Positions 23,091 through 24,248 of a stretch of 24,248 bases of DNA are shown piece by piece (position 1 is the stretch's first letter; each line of letters opens with the position of its first letter). A model generated the notes under the pieces. The model did not search any database, was not told where the DNA came from, and saw only the letters and a list, made by a program, of their open reading frames with translations. The translations under genes were made by a program, and so were the position numbers. The stretch comes from JAXHUM01 sp034189325 (lineage in GTDB: Bacteria; Desulfobacterota; DSM-4660; Desulfatiglandales; Desulfatiglandaceae), in contig JAXHUM010000001.1 in the NCBI GenBank assembly GCA_034189325.1, forward strand, positions 1 to 24,248, in the 5' to 3' direction.

Positions 23091-24248
23091 CTAAAAACAA
23101 GCAAAGGGTATTCCGATAATTTTGTCATCATAGAGGCGCGGATACTCATCATTATTTATGACAATACCGAATCGGCATTTTCGCTCTTTGATGAAATCCT
23201 TCAATCCTCTTAGCTGCTTTGAGGACACCTTCTGAGAGTACTTGATTTCAATGGGAACCAGACCAAAGTCGCCCTCCAGGATAAGATCGACTTCAGCGCC
23301 CCCGCCGGTTCGATAATAGTAATACTCAAATCCGGAACCCAGGCAGTTTAGTCCTCGAATAATTTCTTCAACAACCATACCTTCCCATGACTTACCCATT
23401 ATAGGATGTGCCAGCAGACTGTCAATATTCGGGATGCTCAAAAGATAATGCAGCAGGCCGCTGTCACGCAAGTAACCTTTGGGGTGCTTGACAACGCGTT
23501 TGACGGCATTTTGTGAATAAGCGGGAATGTTTCGCCATAAAAATGTTCCATGAGCGATCTCGAAATAATCACGCGTAGTAGGCTGGGATACCCCGAGTGA
23601 ACGTCCAACCTCGGAATAGTTTATCACCGTACCGGAAATCCCTGCCAAAAGTTGAACAAACATTCGAAACCTATTTTCATTGATACCGGGGAAAAGCCTG
23701 GCCACATCACGATAGAGATATGTGCCTACATATTGATTCATCCAAAGGGATCTAAACCTCTCGTTGTGCTTTATCCAAGGTTCCGGATATCCGCCTCTAA
23801 ACCAAAAATCATGAATATCTTCCAACCGATTTCGCGGCTTGAGTGCTTCAAGTAAATCTTCTATGGAAGCACGTTCCAAAAGGAGTTTGAAAAAAATCGG
23901 AGACATGCTTTTGGAGGTTTCAGCAAAAGAAAATGGCGCCATCTCTATAATCCCGATACGACCGGCAAGACTTTCTGCAATGGATCGGATTAGTTTGGGG
24001 GAACTTGAGCCGGTTATCAGGTATCTGCCGGTCTTTGTTCGGTCTCGGTCAATCGCGACTCGTAGCGCAGGGGATACCTCCGGCCGCAACTGGGCTTCAT
24101 CGATTGCCACCTTTTCGGAATTCAAACGGAAGAAAAGGTCTGTATCTTGCGAAATGACCTGAAAATCGCTTTGCTTTTCTAAATCATAAATTTTCCATTC
24201 TTTAGGGAGCTGACCAAGGAGAGTCGTTTTTCCACACTGTCTGGGGCC
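23091..24248 (-). CDS. AAA-type ATPase with DUF4143 domain (5' end outside window)
   Basis: The frame runs from the right edge of the window to TAG 23091, about 385 codons, and the start is missing. At the edge the translation reads GPRQCGKTTLLGQLP, a Walker A loop, and VAIDEAQLRPE about 45 residues later is Walker B. TGSSSPKL follows as sensor-like. The C-terminal DUF4143 part contains GGGAEVDLILEGD and VPIEIKYS, an E-x-D...E-x-K arrangement like PD-(D/E)XK nuclease folds. Such two-domain ATPases are widespread, highly duplicated, often horizontally transferred and of uncertain function. The sequence looks more AT-rich than neighbouring genes by eye, consistent with transfer. The nitroreductase lies 37 bp downstream on the same strand, but a functional link is not implied. 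A caller starting at TTG 24125 would miss Walker A. Confidence 0.88.
   Translation of the reverse strand, partial: GPRQCGKTTLLGQLPKEWKIYDLEKQSDFQVISQDTDLFFRLNSEKVAIDEAQLRPEVSPALRVAIDRDRTKTGRYLITGSSSPKLIRSIAESLAGRIGIIEMAPFSFAETSKSMSPIFFKLLLERASIEDLLEALKPRNRLEDIHDFWFRGGYPEPWIKHNERFRSLWMNQYVGTYLYRDVARLFPGINENRFRMFVQLLAGISGTVINYSEVGRSLGVSQPTTRDYFEIAHGTFLWRNIPAYSQNAVKRVVKHPKGYLRDSGLLHYLLSIPNIDSLLAHPIMGKSWEGMVVEEIIRGLNCLGSGFEYYYYRTGGGAEVDLILEGDFGLVPIEIKYSQKVSSKQLRGLKDFIKERKCRFGIVINNDEYPRLYDDKIIGIPFACF

Overview
The window reads as the chromosome of an anaerobic, Desulfobacterota-type (former Deltaproteobacteria) bacterium with balanced GC content. This placement is an inference. It rests on a branched-chain-amino-acid-type ABC transporter operon with an acyl-CoA synthetase embedded in it, an acyl-CoA dehydrogenase, an ADP-forming acyl-CoA synthetase-like protein, a tungsten/molybdopterin aldehyde:ferredoxin oxidoreductase, a ferredoxin-nitroreductase fusion and apparent use of selenocysteine. 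No rRNA, tRNA, IS transposase or CRISPR array was seen.

Layout. Positions 13-3124 (minus) hold an MsbA-like ABC exporter and, upstream of it, an acyl-CoA dehydrogenase. A 462-bp divergent control region follows (3125-3586), with a perfect inverted repeat close to the dehydrogenase start. Positions 3587-16868 (plus) form one long acyl-CoA/transport block: an ADP-forming acyl-CoA synthetase alpha-like protein, an AMP-dependent ligase with altered catalytic motifs, LivG, a second (canonical) long-chain-type acyl-CoA synthetase, LivH, LivM, a substrate-binding protein, LivF, a second paralogous substrate-binding protein, and the bifunctional NAD(P)HX repair enzyme. I read this as uptake of an organic acid coupled to CoA activation and dehydrogenation; the substrate cannot be named from sequence. 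Convergent to it are an aldehyde:ferredoxin oxidoreductase and a cyclophilin-FKBP fusion (16865-19783, minus). An HD-domain protein of unknown role (20045-21400, plus) is divergent from the fusion.

The most notable part is 21587-23053 (minus). A nitroreductase carrying an N-terminal two-cluster ferredoxin domain is followed, with the start codon 3 bases past its stop, by a DsbA/FrnE-family oxidoreductase. The first active-site cysteine of the oxidoreductase is replaced by an in-frame TGA (reading U-P-W-C). A stable hairpin with a G-containing apical loop begins 8 nt after the TGA, as expected for a bacterial SECIS. A conventional caller would discard the first 72 codons, including the active site. 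I call this a selenoprotein. Between this gene and the HD gene lies a 164-bp palindromic element with 32-bp terminal inverted repeats. The window ends inside an ATPase of the AAA/DUF4143 type whose start lies outside.
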